64,000 nucleotides of DNA, taken from contig JBCBKL010000003.1 in the NCBI GenBank assembly GCA_038521825.1, positions 150,505 through 214,504 of the forward strand, read 5' to 3'. The notes under the pieces were generated by a model. It did no database searches and was not told the origin of the DNA. It was given only the letters and a program-made list of their open reading frames with translations. Made by a program: the position numbers and the translations under genes. Positions 55,208-63,929 of this stretch are shown here, piece after piece. Source of the DNA: JBCBKL01 sp038521825 (GTDB taxonomy: Bacteria > Pseudomonadota > Alphaproteobacteria > Rhodobacterales > Rhodobacteraceae). The stretch's first letter is position 1. Every line of letters begins with the position of its first letter.

Positions 55208-56089
55208 TCATCCTTTGACACCGGCCCGGGCAGGATTGGCGGATTTCAAAAGCCGCTCCAGACCCAGCATCAAAAGGACATTGGGGACCACGAGCACAAG
55301 GCTGACAACCGCTGCATTGGGGCGGACGAAGTTATACCCGAGGTAGGAATAGAGGATCGACGGAATGGTCACGAAATTGGGCGCGCCCACGATGAAGGCG
55401 ATCGCGAATTCCTCGATCGATTGGATGAAAACGATGATGAGCGATGCAAGAATGCCTGGCGCCAAGGCAGGCATGAACGCTACGCGGATACGCGCCCAGG
55501 ACGAGGCGCCAAGGTCGCGCGCGCCATCGATCAGATCCTGTTGCACGTTCTCGAAGGCGACCGTCATGATCCGGATTGTGTAAGGAAGGAACAGAACGCA
55601 ATGGGCGATCAGGATCGACAGGAATCGCGAGTAGATCCCAAGCTTAAAAATCAGCGATGAGAAGAAGATCGCAAGGACAAACCCCGGTACAACCAGTGGC
55701 AGGAGCGTTGCGACCTGGGCCAGACCCTTGCCTGGGAAGTCGTAGCGGGCAAAGCAATAGGCGGTCGGTGTTGCCAGAAGCAGGGTGATCACCGCAACGG
55801 TCGGCGCAAGCAGATAAGAGTTTCGCAACGCCTCAGGCAGCGCGGTGGTCGTCCAAACGTCGACCCAACGCGCAAGCGACAGGCTGGGTGGCAGGATATC
55901 AGGGTAGTTCCAACCCGTCTCGGGATCGACCAGTGACCAGACAACAGCCATGGCGAACGGCACGATCAGCCAGATCGTACAGATCACCAAAAGGATACCC
56001 ATCAGAAGCCGGTTGAGCCCGCTTCCCTTCTGGCGTCGAGAGGGACGCAGCTTTGCTGGTGCAGCGGTTGTGTCGGTCAGGCTTACCAT
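55208..56089 (-). CDS. ABC transporter permease (PotC type)
   Basis: 293 residues from MVSLTDTT (AGGGGGG upstream). Six membrane helices and the EAA-type loop DGARDLGASSWARIRVAFMPALAPG. Starts 7 bases inside the end of the upstream permease gene. Pairs with that permease. Confidence 0.9.
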   Translation of the reverse strand: MVSLTDTTAAPAKLRPSRRQKGSGLNRLLMGILLVICTIWLIVPFAMAVVWSLVDPETGWNYPDILPPSLSLARWVDVWTTTALPEALRNSYLLAPTVAVITLLLATPTAYCFARYDFPGKGLAQVATLLPLVVPGFVLAIFFSSLIFKLGIYSRFLSILIAHCVLFLPYTIRIMTVAFENVQQDLIDGARDLGASSWARIRVAFMPALAPGILASLIIVFIQSIEEFAIAFIVGAPNFVTIPSILYSYLGYNFVRPNAAVVSLVLVVPNVLLMLGLERLLKSANPARAGVKG

Positions 56090-56940
56090 CGTCCCCCCCT
56101 CAGCAAGAGCCGCGACGTCATGGCCAGAAGGAGCGATCCGCCAAGGGCAAGGCCCATCAGGCAAACCCCCACGACCGCGGCCTGATTCCAGCGCCCGAAA
56201 CTGTCTTTAAGAAAGACCATCAGCTGGGACATTGACTGGACGTTGGTGGGGCCCGCCGTCACCTGGAACGCAAAGTCACCCGCGGCCTGGATAAAAATGA
56301 TGATCAACGCAGCCTGCATGGCAGACACCGACAGAGGTGCGATCACCTTGCGAAAGCGATCCCACGCCCCGGCGCCAAGATCCCGTGCGGCATCAAGGAC
56401 CTCGTCGGAAATGCCCTGCACCGCGCCGGACAGAAGGAGCAGCGCAAAGGGCATGTTTTTCCAGAGCTGGAGGAACACGACTCCCCACGCTCCGCGATCG
56501 TTCTGCATACGGATCGGCTCATCGACGAAGCCAAGCCAGATGAACAACTGGTTGAGGATGCCATGGTAAGCGACGATGTTGATGAACAAAAACGCCGCCA
56601 CCAAGCCAGGCACGAAAAGCGGGGCCTTGAGCAGGGCGGAGACGACCAGCGACCCGCGAAACGGGCGCCGCAACCAGATCGCGATCGGATAGGCCAGTGC
56701 CACGGATCCAATGGCGCTGATGGTGGCGATATAGGCCGAGTACCGGAAGGCGCTGTTGAAGGAGCGGCTGCTGAGAACCTTCTGCCAATGTTCCAGCGAG
56801 AACGTGTCCTCGCCCACAAGGTTGAAGAACCCAACGCTCTGCATGAGCGCGACGTAGAAAACCGAGCCGATCATGACGAGGATCAGGCCCAGACCGGGCA
56901 TGAGCAAGAGCAGGATCGTCCCCGTGCGCCGCCAGTTCAT
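56083..56940 (-). CDS. ABC transporter permease (PotB type)
   Basis: 285 residues, six membrane helices, coupling loop DAARDLGAGAWDRFRKVIAPLSVSAM. Overlaps the ATPase stop by ATGA and the second permease start. Forms the transmembrane channel of the importer. Confidence 0.9.
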   Translation of the reverse strand: MNWRRTGTILLLLMPGLGLILVMIGSVFYVALMQSVGFFNLVGEDTFSLEHWQKVLSSRSFNSAFRYSAYIATISAIGSVALAYPIAIWLRRPFRGSLVVSALLKAPLFVPGLVAAFLFINIVAYHGILNQLFIWLGFVDEPIRMQNDRGAWGVVFLQLWKNMPFALLLLSGAVQGISDEVLDAARDLGAGAWDRFRKVIAPLSVSAMQAALIIIFIQAAGDFAFQVTAGPTNVQSMSQLMVFLKDSFGRWNQAAVVGVCLMGLALGGSLLLAMTSRLLLRGGRW

Positions 56941-57992
56941 GCAATCTCTCCGGTGACAAAGCGAAGCCGGTCGGGGGGCAGACGAAAGCTAATGCGCGTG
57001 TCCGTGGGCATATTCGCATGCGGCAGGTGGAGCCGTTGTTCGGGGGAGCTTCCGACCCGAACATGTAATTCGGTATAAGCGCCCTGATAAGCGCGCTCTA
57101 CCATCTCGGCGGTGATTGCGCCTTGATCGTCTGGAGCGCAGGGTTCCGCGTCCTCTGGTCGCCAGACAAGATAGCTGGCCGATGCATCGGGCGCGTCATT
57201 CACCGCAAGCGTGCCGATGGGCGTGGTCACATAGCCGTTCGCGCCCTTCTCGAACGGAAGCATGTTTGCCGCGCCGATAAAATCTGCGACGAAGGCCGTG
57301 GTCGGGCGGTTATAGACGTCCTCGGGCGTTCCGATCTGATCGATGCGCCCGTTGCGCATGACGACGACGCGATCGGACATGGACAAGGCTTCGGACTGGT
57401 CATGAGTGACGTAGATCGCCGTGAAGCCGAATTCCTTTTGCAGGCCTCGAATTTCCCGACGCACCTGATCGCGAAGCTTGGCGTCCAGATTGGAAAGCGG
57501 TTCGTCGAACAGAACGACCGCAGGCTGCATCGCCAGCGCCCGGGCTAGGGCGACGCGTTGTTGCTGGCCGCCCGACAGCTTGTTGGGCAGTTTGTCGCGA
57601 TGAGCCTCCAGATCCACTTGGCCAAGAAGCCGTTCCAAGCGCTCGAACCGTTCGGAGCGAGAGACCCGGTTCTGGCGCGGCCCGAAGTCGATGTTGTCGG
57701 CAACACTGAGGTGTGGAAACAGCGCGTAGGACTGAAAACACATGGCCATGTCGCGCTTCTCTGGCGGGTTTTCGGTGATGTCCTGTCCGGACAGCTCGAT
57801 CCGACCACTGGTCGGGATATGAAAACCGGCAATGGTTTTCAAAAGGGTGGTTTTGCCGCATCCCGAAGGGCCGAGCAGCGTCAGAAACTCGCCGCGCGAT
57901 ACGGTCAGATCGATTCCGGTAAGCGCCGCAAAGCCATCCTCGAACACCTTCGAGATGTCCGAAACTACCAAAGCAACCGGCAGATCGACCAT
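56937..57992 (-). CDS. ABC transporter ATP-binding protein (PotA type)
   Basis: 351 residues. Walker A GPSGCGKTT (about 40-48), FQSYALFPHLSV, signature LSGGQQQR, Walker B VVLFDEPLSNLD and THDQSEA, then a TOBE domain at about 280-350. First gene of the leftward operon, divergent from the ROK regulator. Confidence 0.92.
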   Translation of the reverse strand: MVDLPVALVVSDISKVFEDGFAALTGIDLTVSRGEFLTLLGPSGCGKTTLLKTIAGFHIPTSGRIELSGQDITENPPEKRDMAMCFQSYALFPHLSVADNIDFGPRQNRVSRSERFERLERLLGQVDLEAHRDKLPNKLSGGQQQRVALARALAMQPAVVLFDEPLSNLDAKLRDQVRREIRGLQKEFGFTAIYVTHDQSEALSMSDRVVVMRNGRIDQIGTPEDVYNRPTTAFVADFIGAANMLPFEKGANGYVTTPIGTLAVNDAPDASASYLVWRPEDAEPCAPDDQGAITAEMVERAYQGAYTELHVRVGSSPEQRLHLPHANMPTDTRISFRLPPDRLRFVTGEIA

Positions 57993-58039
57993 GTTTTCCC
58001 CACCAATTCCATCTTGAAATCGCCCGGCCGGCGATTAAG

Positions 58040-58052
58040 TTCACCGCGTGAA
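58040..58052. promoter_or_regulatory. Candidate ROK operator TTCAC-CGC-GTGAA
   Basis: Perfect 5-base inverted repeat with 3-base centre, in the 83-base gap between the divergent ABC operon and ROK gene, 24 bases from the ROK start and 48 from the ATPase start. Suitable for control of both. Confidence 0.5.
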
Positions 58053-58075
58053 TATATTGAATTGGATTCCTTTTG

Positions 58076-59227
58076 ATGACGGTCACGCAAAGTCTTGATG
58101 ACGTTTCGGTACCAAAGGCCCTGCGTCCCATGCGCGAGACGGAGCGTGCGATCCTGGAGTCTATCCGACGGTTTCCAAATCAGAGTCGCGCAGAACTGGC
58201 TCAGAGGCTCGACTATTCCAAGGCGTTGCTGACGCAATCTGTGGCCACCTTCATCGAAGAGGGCTGGATCACGGAGGAAAGAGAGCGTGTCCCATCGCGC
58301 CGCGGGCAACCCGCGCTGCGCCTGAAGGTTAGAAAAGGCGCAATAGGTGGTCTTGGGCTCAGCCTGTCAACTGGTGGCATACGGGGCGCAATCATCGATC
58401 TCAGCGGTGCAATACTTGGGACGGCAGAAAGCCGCGTTAACGCTCAGGACATCGATGAAGGCTCAGCCGCTGCTGTCAGCATTGTCGCAGATCTGCTCCC
58501 CGGGGCGGACTGCTTGGCCGGCATTACGGTCTGGGCACCAGCGATGATCAACGAGGCTGGCGAAATTGAAGAAGTAACGCCGACACAAAGCGGAATCGAC
58601 TTCAATGGGTACCGTAATCTTCTTGAAGAAATATTCGGCGTCTCCGTGGCATTGGAAAGCAAATGCCCTTCGATTGACGAAGCAATGTTCGGAAGCGACC
58701 CCGATGCTTTGGTCTTCATGCTTTTTCTGGATTACGGGGTGGGCGGCAGTCTCATCGATGGTCTGCGCGTGTTTCGTGGGGGCTTCGGGCAGGCCGTCAA
58801 CATAGGTGCGCTTGTTCCAGACAGTGGCATCCGACCGTCACTGCCGGATCTGGCGAGACATCTCGACCTCGCCGATACCGAGCCTGATCCCGCCTTGATC
58901 GCCACACTGCTCGATCATCGAGATCAGCGCCTCCGGGACTGGATCCAGTCCCGAGGAAAGGCCTTGTCTGATCCATTAAGCATCGTCGTGCAGTTCTTTA
59001 ATCCGACCGATGTCGTGCTGAGCGGGATGTTCCCAAGGCCTGTCCTTGAAGGCCTTTTGAAGCAGATAGACCTCACAAAACACGACGTGCCGGGTCGCCT
59101 CCCGATAACGAAGCCAAGGCTGCGCATCGCACGCAATGTTGGAGCAACGTCGCTTGCCGCGACAGCCGGTTCGACATCCTTGTTTCGCGTTATGGTCTCA
59201 AACGGATCAGGCCGGCCACCGCCTTGA
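58076..59227 (+). CDS. ROK family transcriptional regulator lacking the zinc motif
   Basis: 383 residues. N-terminal winged HTH (ERAILESIRRFPNQSRAELAQRLDYSKALLTQSVATFIEEGWI), then a ROK fold (GGLGLSLSTGGIRGAIIDLSGAIL; DYGVGGSLIDGLRVFRGGFGQAVNIGAL). The ROK zinc site (GH...CxCGxxGCxE) is absent, and the sugar kinase Asp region is not evident. Probably a repressor that senses a ligand of the adjacent importer. ATG 58076 preferred over TTG 58073. Confidence 0.87.
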   Translation: MTVTQSLDDVSVPKALRPMRETERAILESIRRFPNQSRAELAQRLDYSKALLTQSVATFIEEGWITEERERVPSRRGQPALRLKVRKGAIGGLGLSLSTGGIRGAIIDLSGAILGTAESRVNAQDIDEGSAAAVSIVADLLPGADCLAGITVWAPAMINEAGEIEEVTPTQSGIDFNGYRNLLEEIFGVSVALESKCPSIDEAMFGSDPDALVFMLFLDYGVGGSLIDGLRVFRGGFGQAVNIGALVPDSGIRPSLPDLARHLDLADTEPDPALIATLLDHRDQRLRDWIQSRGKALSDPLSIVVQFFNPTDVVLSGMFPRPVLEGLLKQIDLTKHDVPGRLPITKPRLRIARNVGATSLAATAGSTSLFRVMVSNGSGRPPP

Positions 59228-59590
59228 CCTATGGGTTGGTAATATCCTGAAGCAACGGTCGGCTTCTGAGATATCGACCCGGTACGATCCGCACATGCCA
59301 ACCAAGCACTTTCCTCGATCGCGACAGACAAATCCGACTTCTTGGCGATTGGCCTGTCCGATCAGAATATTGCAACAAAGACCGAAGACCAGCCGCTAGA
59401 AAGCTGGATGTTGCGCGTTGATCTCGGCAGCCATGGCAAAGGCGGTATCGGGCAGTTGAGGCACGACCTGCCCGTATGAATGGTGCAGTCACGCGGGGCC
59501 AGCCTCTCCGCTGGTTTCAGCAGGATCTGATATCAATCAGGCTCAATGATCCAACGGGCTCAAGTTCGGCTTAAGAGGCTAAGATGGGTT
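59228..59590. other. Interval with a possible gene remnant
   Basis: Between the ROK stop and the RTX terminator. A plus-strand frame ending at about 59479 has protein-like composition (DKSDFLAIGLSDQNIATK, then LESWMLRVDLGSHGKGG) but no start or family I recognise. May be the tail of a lost gene. Confidence 0.3.
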
Positions 59591-59612
59591 AGGCGGCGCC
59601 GAAGCGCCGCCT
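59591..59612 (-). terminator. Terminator hairpin of the G8/RTX gene with a UUCG loop
   Basis: AGGCGGCGC and GCGCCGCCT pair perfectly; on the minus strand the loop is TTCG closed by C-G, an unusually stable tetraloop. It lies 41 bases after the stop. No T-run follows, so it may instead protect the long mRNA. Confidence 0.6.
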
Positions 59613-59652
59613 CTCGGTCAATGCCTTGGGGGGACATCGACTGACCGAGGTC

Positions 59653-62600
59653 TTAGAACATGTCGAACGTCACGCCTTCGAGGATCAGGGTGCTGTTGCT
59701 GTCAAGCTCGAGCACCATGTCGCCGTCGGTTTCAGTACCCATGTCACCGAAGAGTTGAGCGAGCGCCTCACCCTCGTAGTTGACCTTGTCCAGCCGCAGG
59801 GTATCGACGCCGACCTCGAAATCGGTGATCACGTCCGTGCCCTTTTGCTTGGAACTGATGTCGAACGTGTCCGCGCCTTCGCCGCCCGTCATGGTGTCAC
59901 TGCCCTGGTGGCCGATGAGGTAGTCGTCCCCTTCGCCGCCGTACATGACGTCATCACCCCTCCGGCCGTTCATCCGGTCGTCGCCGTCGCCGCCATCCAT
60001 ATAGTCGGCGTTGTTGCCAGCACGCAGATGGTCGTTCCCGCCTTCGCCGAGGATCACGTTATCATCACCGTTCGTGAAGAGCCTGTCGTCGCCGTCCGTG
60101 CCCACGATGGCGCCATCTGGCGGCAACATTCCCTCAGTCACTTCAGACTCGTCAACTGGTTGATCCGGCCCGTCCGCATCGGGGTCCTCCGGATCGCCAG
60201 TTGGCTCTTCGGTCACGGGGTCATCCATTGGCGGCTCGACCGTGGTCGTCCCGTCGGGGCGGGTCCAGGTGATCTCGTCGCTGCTTGGGAACTCTCCGGC
60301 GAAGTCGTCGTTCTGCGGCCCGATTGTGCCGGGGGTGCGCAGGTCAAGAACCCGGAACTCTCCTACGGGATTATCCCGCAGCTCCTCCGGCAGACGACCG
60401 TTGAGGTTGTCGTCGCTGAGCTCGGGGTAATCCTCCCGGTTCACGTCCAGCTCGATCCGCACCGGGATCGTGCCGATGGAGCCGATCAGTTCCTCGATCA
60501 TGATCGGCTGGATGACGATGTAGAGCGTGCCGTCGGGTTCTTCATAGAACCCGTAGCGCTCGGCGTGAACCTCCCACCACGAGTTGCTCCGGTCGCGCGG
60601 GAAGTTCTCGTCGCCGATCGACAGCGGTGCGACGCCGGGGTTTTCCGAACGCCATTCCCAACTGAAGCCGGTATTGCTGAAGGCGATCTCATGTTCGCCC
60701 ATTCCATCGGTCTTGGTCAGGTAGATCTGGATGTTCGGCTCGTCCTGCCCGCCGCGATGCCCGGTGACCACGAGGTCGGAACGTTCGACATCCACCTCCG
60801 CGCCGAACTCGAAGTCCGGGACCTCCTGCAAGCCTTTCCGGTCGCCGTTGTGCAGGGCGCTGTCGATCAGCTCGACATCGAAGTATTGGATCTTGTTCTT
60901 GCCAACAGCAGTCACGACCGGGATGTCATGAATGACACTGTTGACGACATGGACATCCTGCGAGCCGCCGAGCACAAAACCGTCCGCCTCAACGCCGTTT
61001 CCGTGGATCAGGATGTCCTTGAAAACATAGGGCTTCTGGTAGATCAGGCTGACAGCCTGGCTATTGCCGACGAATACCGCGCTTTCGACCATGTGCTGGT
61101 TGGCATCCATCACCTTGTTGCTACCCTCGGGCCCGGACGTATAGGCCTGATTGTTGCCGTAGAACTCCGTCCCTGAATGTCCGCGGCTATATATCTGTGT
61201 GGGCTGCGTGTTGGTCTCGCCGATGAAGGGATCAAATCCGAACTGGTCGGCAAGCACTTCTGGATCAGAGTCTATTAGGCCCGGCCGGGTGTCAGAATTC
61301 CGCGTGCCCCGGTTGAAGTTCATGCCGAGGTTGGACCCTGTCACGATGTTGTCCTGCAGCGTGAAGATGTTGGCCGCCATGCCCATGCCGACACCGTTCG
61401 AGAAGGTGTCGTTGGTGTCCTCCCGCTCACCCTTCCACGTCTGCCGATGTGTAGCACCTCCCTCGCGGTCGAATTCCTCCGACTCGTCGCGGTTGCCCCG
61501 TACACCGGAGACCATGTTGCCGACCCATTCACCGGTCTCGTTGCCGCTTTCAGCGATGATCCCCCCGCCATCGACGCCGTGGACCACGTTGAAGTTGACG
61601 TTGGCGTGGCTGTCGTGGTGCACGATGCCCCAACCGGGGCTACCCCAGACCGCGTTGCCCTCCAGCACGGCGGGCTCGTTCTCCCCGCCCGGTTCGGCCA
61701 CGCCCGCGCGGTGGATGTGCAGCGCGTAGCGGCCCTGGTGGTTCTCGACGTCGAAGGGCGTCTCGGCTGAGCGGTCGTCAATCGGAACCGACTTGTCGGT
61801 TCGCCCCATTTCGACAATTTCCATGTTCCGCACCGAGATGTCACTGTTGTGCATGAACATGATGTGGCCGCGATCATCTAGGTCGTCAGGGTTCTCCGAC
61901 CGCACGAGGACGTTGCGCGTGTGGTTGGCTACCGGAAGTTCGAGACCGTAGCCGTCCGGCAGGTCGTGGTTATAGACCAGCGGTTCGTCGAGACGCACGG
62001 TCCCGTCGGGCTCGATCGCGGTGATCGTGCGCACCTCGTCCTGGGAGCCCTCCGCCTTCTGATAGCGCGTGCCCGTGATCACGAGCGTGTCGCCCACCTG
62101 CCAGCCATCCGGAACACCATCGAATTGCAGGCTTGCATCGCCGGCCATCGGGTCCTCAATGGCACGGGCGACATCCTCCTTGTCGGCCCCCTCAATTCTC
62201 GTCTCACCCATCGAGACGATGCCACGGCCCATTTGCATCGGGTCGACGCCCGGATCGATTGGTCCGTCATCGGCGTGAATCACGATCTCGGTCCGCACAT
62301 CGGCGGCCACCGGGTCGCCTTCCTCGCCAATCGTTATCAGCGAGGATCCAGTGCCCAGCAGGCTGTCGACAACCATCTTGGTGTCTTCGTCGCGGGCAAA
62401 ATGCAACTCTCCCGCCACCCCAACAGTGTCGAGACGTGTGTCACTGACCATGTCGTAGTAAACAGAAATACCCTCGGGGATCAGAACGCTTTGACCATCG
62501 GTTGGCAGCGTGCCGCCCCAAGTGTCGGGGTCAGACCAGGCACCCATTTGCTGGGCCGTGACGACATCTGGATCGCCTTCAACCGGGATCAACTCCATAA

Positions 62601-63774
62601 ATGCCTTATGCTCACGCTGCATTGACGCATCGGCATTCGGGTTCAGACCACGGCCGCCATGATCATGCCCCATTCCGCCGTGATCCATGCCCGGATCTGC
62701 CGATGTGTCGTCCTCGTAGGGTTCGTCAGCCGATCCATACATATCCTCTTCGTCTGGCAGAGGCAGGGCGGAGGCATCCGGGTCGGGCGCCGTCATCACT
62801 TCGATGTTATCTGACGAAGCCTCCAGAGCGTCGTTCGAAACCGCTCCATCCTCGATTTCAGCCGAGTCCGACGCATTGGACACCGTGAGGGTAAACCCGG
62901 TGTCGCTGCCCTGATGGCCGATGAGGTAGTCGTCCCCTTCGCCGCCGTCGATAACGTCGTCGCCTTTCTGGCCGTTCAACCGGTCGGCGCCGGCACCGCC
63001 TTCCATATAGTCGTCGCTGTTGCCAGCACGCAGGTTGTCGTTCCCGTCATCACCAATCGCGACCTTGTCAAAGCTGGCGAGGTCAACAACCGCCCGCTGT
63101 TCGACATTCGGTTCAACAGGTTCAACGGGTGTATCAGCAACTGACTCTGGTGCCGGTTCGACACCGGGCTCCTCGACAGCAACAGTTGCGGTGGGTTTCG
63201 GAATATCAGTAGGTTGAGTTCCTGAGCTGGGCGCAAGCTCAATTGTAACAGAAGTTTCGAACAGACCTAGAGGTGTAACAACCAAGTCTTCGGCATTTAC
63301 ACCCGGAAGCTCAACGTTAAGGTTCCGATTACCAGAGAAGCTGATCAAGGCACCATCGGCAGTGTTTACGATCTGAATAACATCCTTAATCGGTGTTTCG
63401 TCGGGACCGACCGGATAAATCTCGATTACGTCACCGGCGGAAAAGTCTGTGATGACATCCGTTTCGAGATTGTCCTGCGAAACGTTGCGACCGTTGGCGG
63501 CGTAGAACGTAAACTTGTCGTTGCCCTCGCCACCGGTCATTACGTCATTTCCGCCATCGCCGAAGAAAGAGTCGTTGCCTTCCCCGCCGAACAGGACGTC
63601 GTCTCCGTTGCCCATGGAGAAAATGTCATCACCGTCCTCGCCAAAAACCGTATATGACAGAGCGCTTTCTCCGCCCGAACCCTTGTTTACATTGAAGTAG
63701 TCGAAGCCGTCGGTTCCGACCGTTGTTCCGCCTGGTTCCGGAACAATAATCGGGGATGTAGTATCAAGTGTCAT
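59653..63774 (-). CDS. Large RTX exoprotein with G8 domain and beta-helix
   Basis: 1373 residues from ATG 63774 (AGGA 7 bases upstream; the frame opens at 63876). No N-terminal signal. RTX calcium nonapeptides at about 28-95 and 235-295, an acidic and His/Gly-rich linker, a G8 domain at about 405-508 (WSDPDTWGGTLPTDGQ, AGELHFA), a right-handed beta-helix-like part at about 625-960 (HNSDISVRNMEIVEMG, VVNSVIHDIPVV) and a final RTX block at about 1225-1295. The end, hydrophobic and without cysteines, fits type I secretion. Probably binds or cuts a polysaccharide outside the cell. Strongly acidic. Confidence 0.9.
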   Translation of the reverse strand: MTLDTTSPIIVPEPGGTTVGTDGFDYFNVNKGSGGESALSYTVFGEDGDDIFSMGNGDDVLFGGEGNDSFFGDGGNDVMTGGEGNDKFTFYAANGRNVSQDNLETDVITDFSAGDVIEIYPVGPDETPIKDVIQIVNTADGALISFSGNRNLNVELPGVNAEDLVVTPLGLFETSVTIELAPSSGTQPTDIPKPTATVAVEEPGVEPAPESVADTPVEPVEPNVEQRAVVDLASFDKVAIGDDGNDNLRAGNSDDYMEGGAGADRLNGQKGDDVIDGGEGDDYLIGHQGSDTGFTLTVSNASDSAEIEDGAVSNDALEASSDNIEVMTAPDPDASALPLPDEEDMYGSADEPYEDDTSADPGMDHGGMGHDHGGRGLNPNADASMQREHKAFMELIPVEGDPDVVTAQQMGAWSDPDTWGGTLPTDGQSVLIPEGISVYYDMVSDTRLDTVGVAGELHFARDEDTKMVVDSLLGTGSSLITIGEEGDPVAADVRTEIVIHADDGPIDPGVDPMQMGRGIVSMGETRIEGADKEDVARAIEDPMAGDASLQFDGVPDGWQVGDTLVITGTRYQKAEGSQDEVRTITAIEPDGTVRLDEPLVYNHDLPDGYGLELPVANHTRNVLVRSENPDDLDDRGHIMFMHNSDISVRNMEIVEMGRTDKSVPIDDRSAETPFDVENHQGRYALHIHRAGVAEPGGENEPAVLEGNAVWGSPGWGIVHHDSHANVNFNVVHGVDGGGIIAESGNETGEWVGNMVSGVRGNRDESEEFDREGGATHRQTWKGEREDTNDTFSNGVGMGMAANIFTLQDNIVTGSNLGMNFNRGTRNSDTRPGLIDSDPEVLADQFGFDPFIGETNTQPTQIYSRGHSGTEFYGNNQAYTSGPEGSNKVMDANQHMVESAVFVGNSQAVSLIYQKPYVFKDILIHGNGVEADGFVLGGSQDVHVVNSVIHDIPVVTAVGKNKIQYFDVELIDSALHNGDRKGLQEVPDFEFGAEVDVERSDLVVTGHRGGQDEPNIQIYLTKTDGMGEHEIAFSNTGFSWEWRSENPGVAPLSIGDENFPRDRSNSWWEVHAERYGFYEEPDGTLYIVIQPIMIEELIGSIGTIPVRIELDVNREDYPELSDDNLNGRLPEELRDNPVGEFRVLDLRTPGTIGPQNDDFAGEFPSSDEITWTRPDGTTTVEPPMDDPVTEEPTGDPEDPDADGPDQPVDESEVTEGMLPPDGAIVGTDGDDRLFTNGDDNVILGEGGNDHLRAGNNADYMDGGDGDDRMNGRRGDDVMYGGEGDDYLIGHQGSDTMTGGEGADTFDISSKQKGTDVITDFEVGVDTLRLDKVNYEGEALAQLFGDMGTETDGDMVLELDSNSTLILEGVTFDMF
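59894..60040 (-). repeat. RTX module repeat, copy A (C-terminal)
   Basis: 147 bases encoding 49 residues, closely matching copy B at 62900-63046 with no length difference. Spans NDHLRAGNNADYMDGG to YLIGHQGSDT. Bases 59909-59941 are nearly identical to the second copy. Confidence 0.85.
62900..63046 (-). repeat. RTX module repeat, copy B (internal)
   Basis: 147 bases, same length and phase as copy A. Encodes NDNLRAGNSDDYMEGG to YLIGHQGSDT. After this point copy A continues with more RTX units, while copy B switches abruptly to FTLTVSNASDS, consistent with a recombination joint. Confidence 0.85.
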
Positions 63775-63881
63775 GTTTGATCCTTTCATCGGCGAATTAT
63801 TGAACGTCGCGATGCGGCTCATGTCTAAGAGACTATAGTCATGCATCGAGTTGCTGGGTTCGTGGTGAACCTTCATTTTCT

Positions 63882-63905
63882 GAGACGGCGCCGCACCGCC
63901 GCCTC
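63882..63905 (-). terminator. Hairpin after the upstream RTX-like gene
   Basis: GAGaCGGCG (63882-63890) pairs with CGCCGcCTC (63897-63905), one mismatch, 6-base loop. It is 25 bases after the stop of the partial gene. The flanking tail, ending in GGGGGGAC, resembles the tail of the G8/RTX gene at 59605-59636. Confidence 0.45.
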
Positions 63906-63929
63906 ACTCGGTCTCGGTCGGGGGGGACG

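Noticed and set aside
59626..61176. 516-codon plus-strand frame
   Set aside because: Opposite strand of the RTX gene; the repeated Asp and Gly codons produce long antisense frames.
62900..63046. CRISPR-like repeats in the RTX region
   Set aside because: Repeats are coding, in phase, calcium-binding nonapeptides without spacers of constant length.
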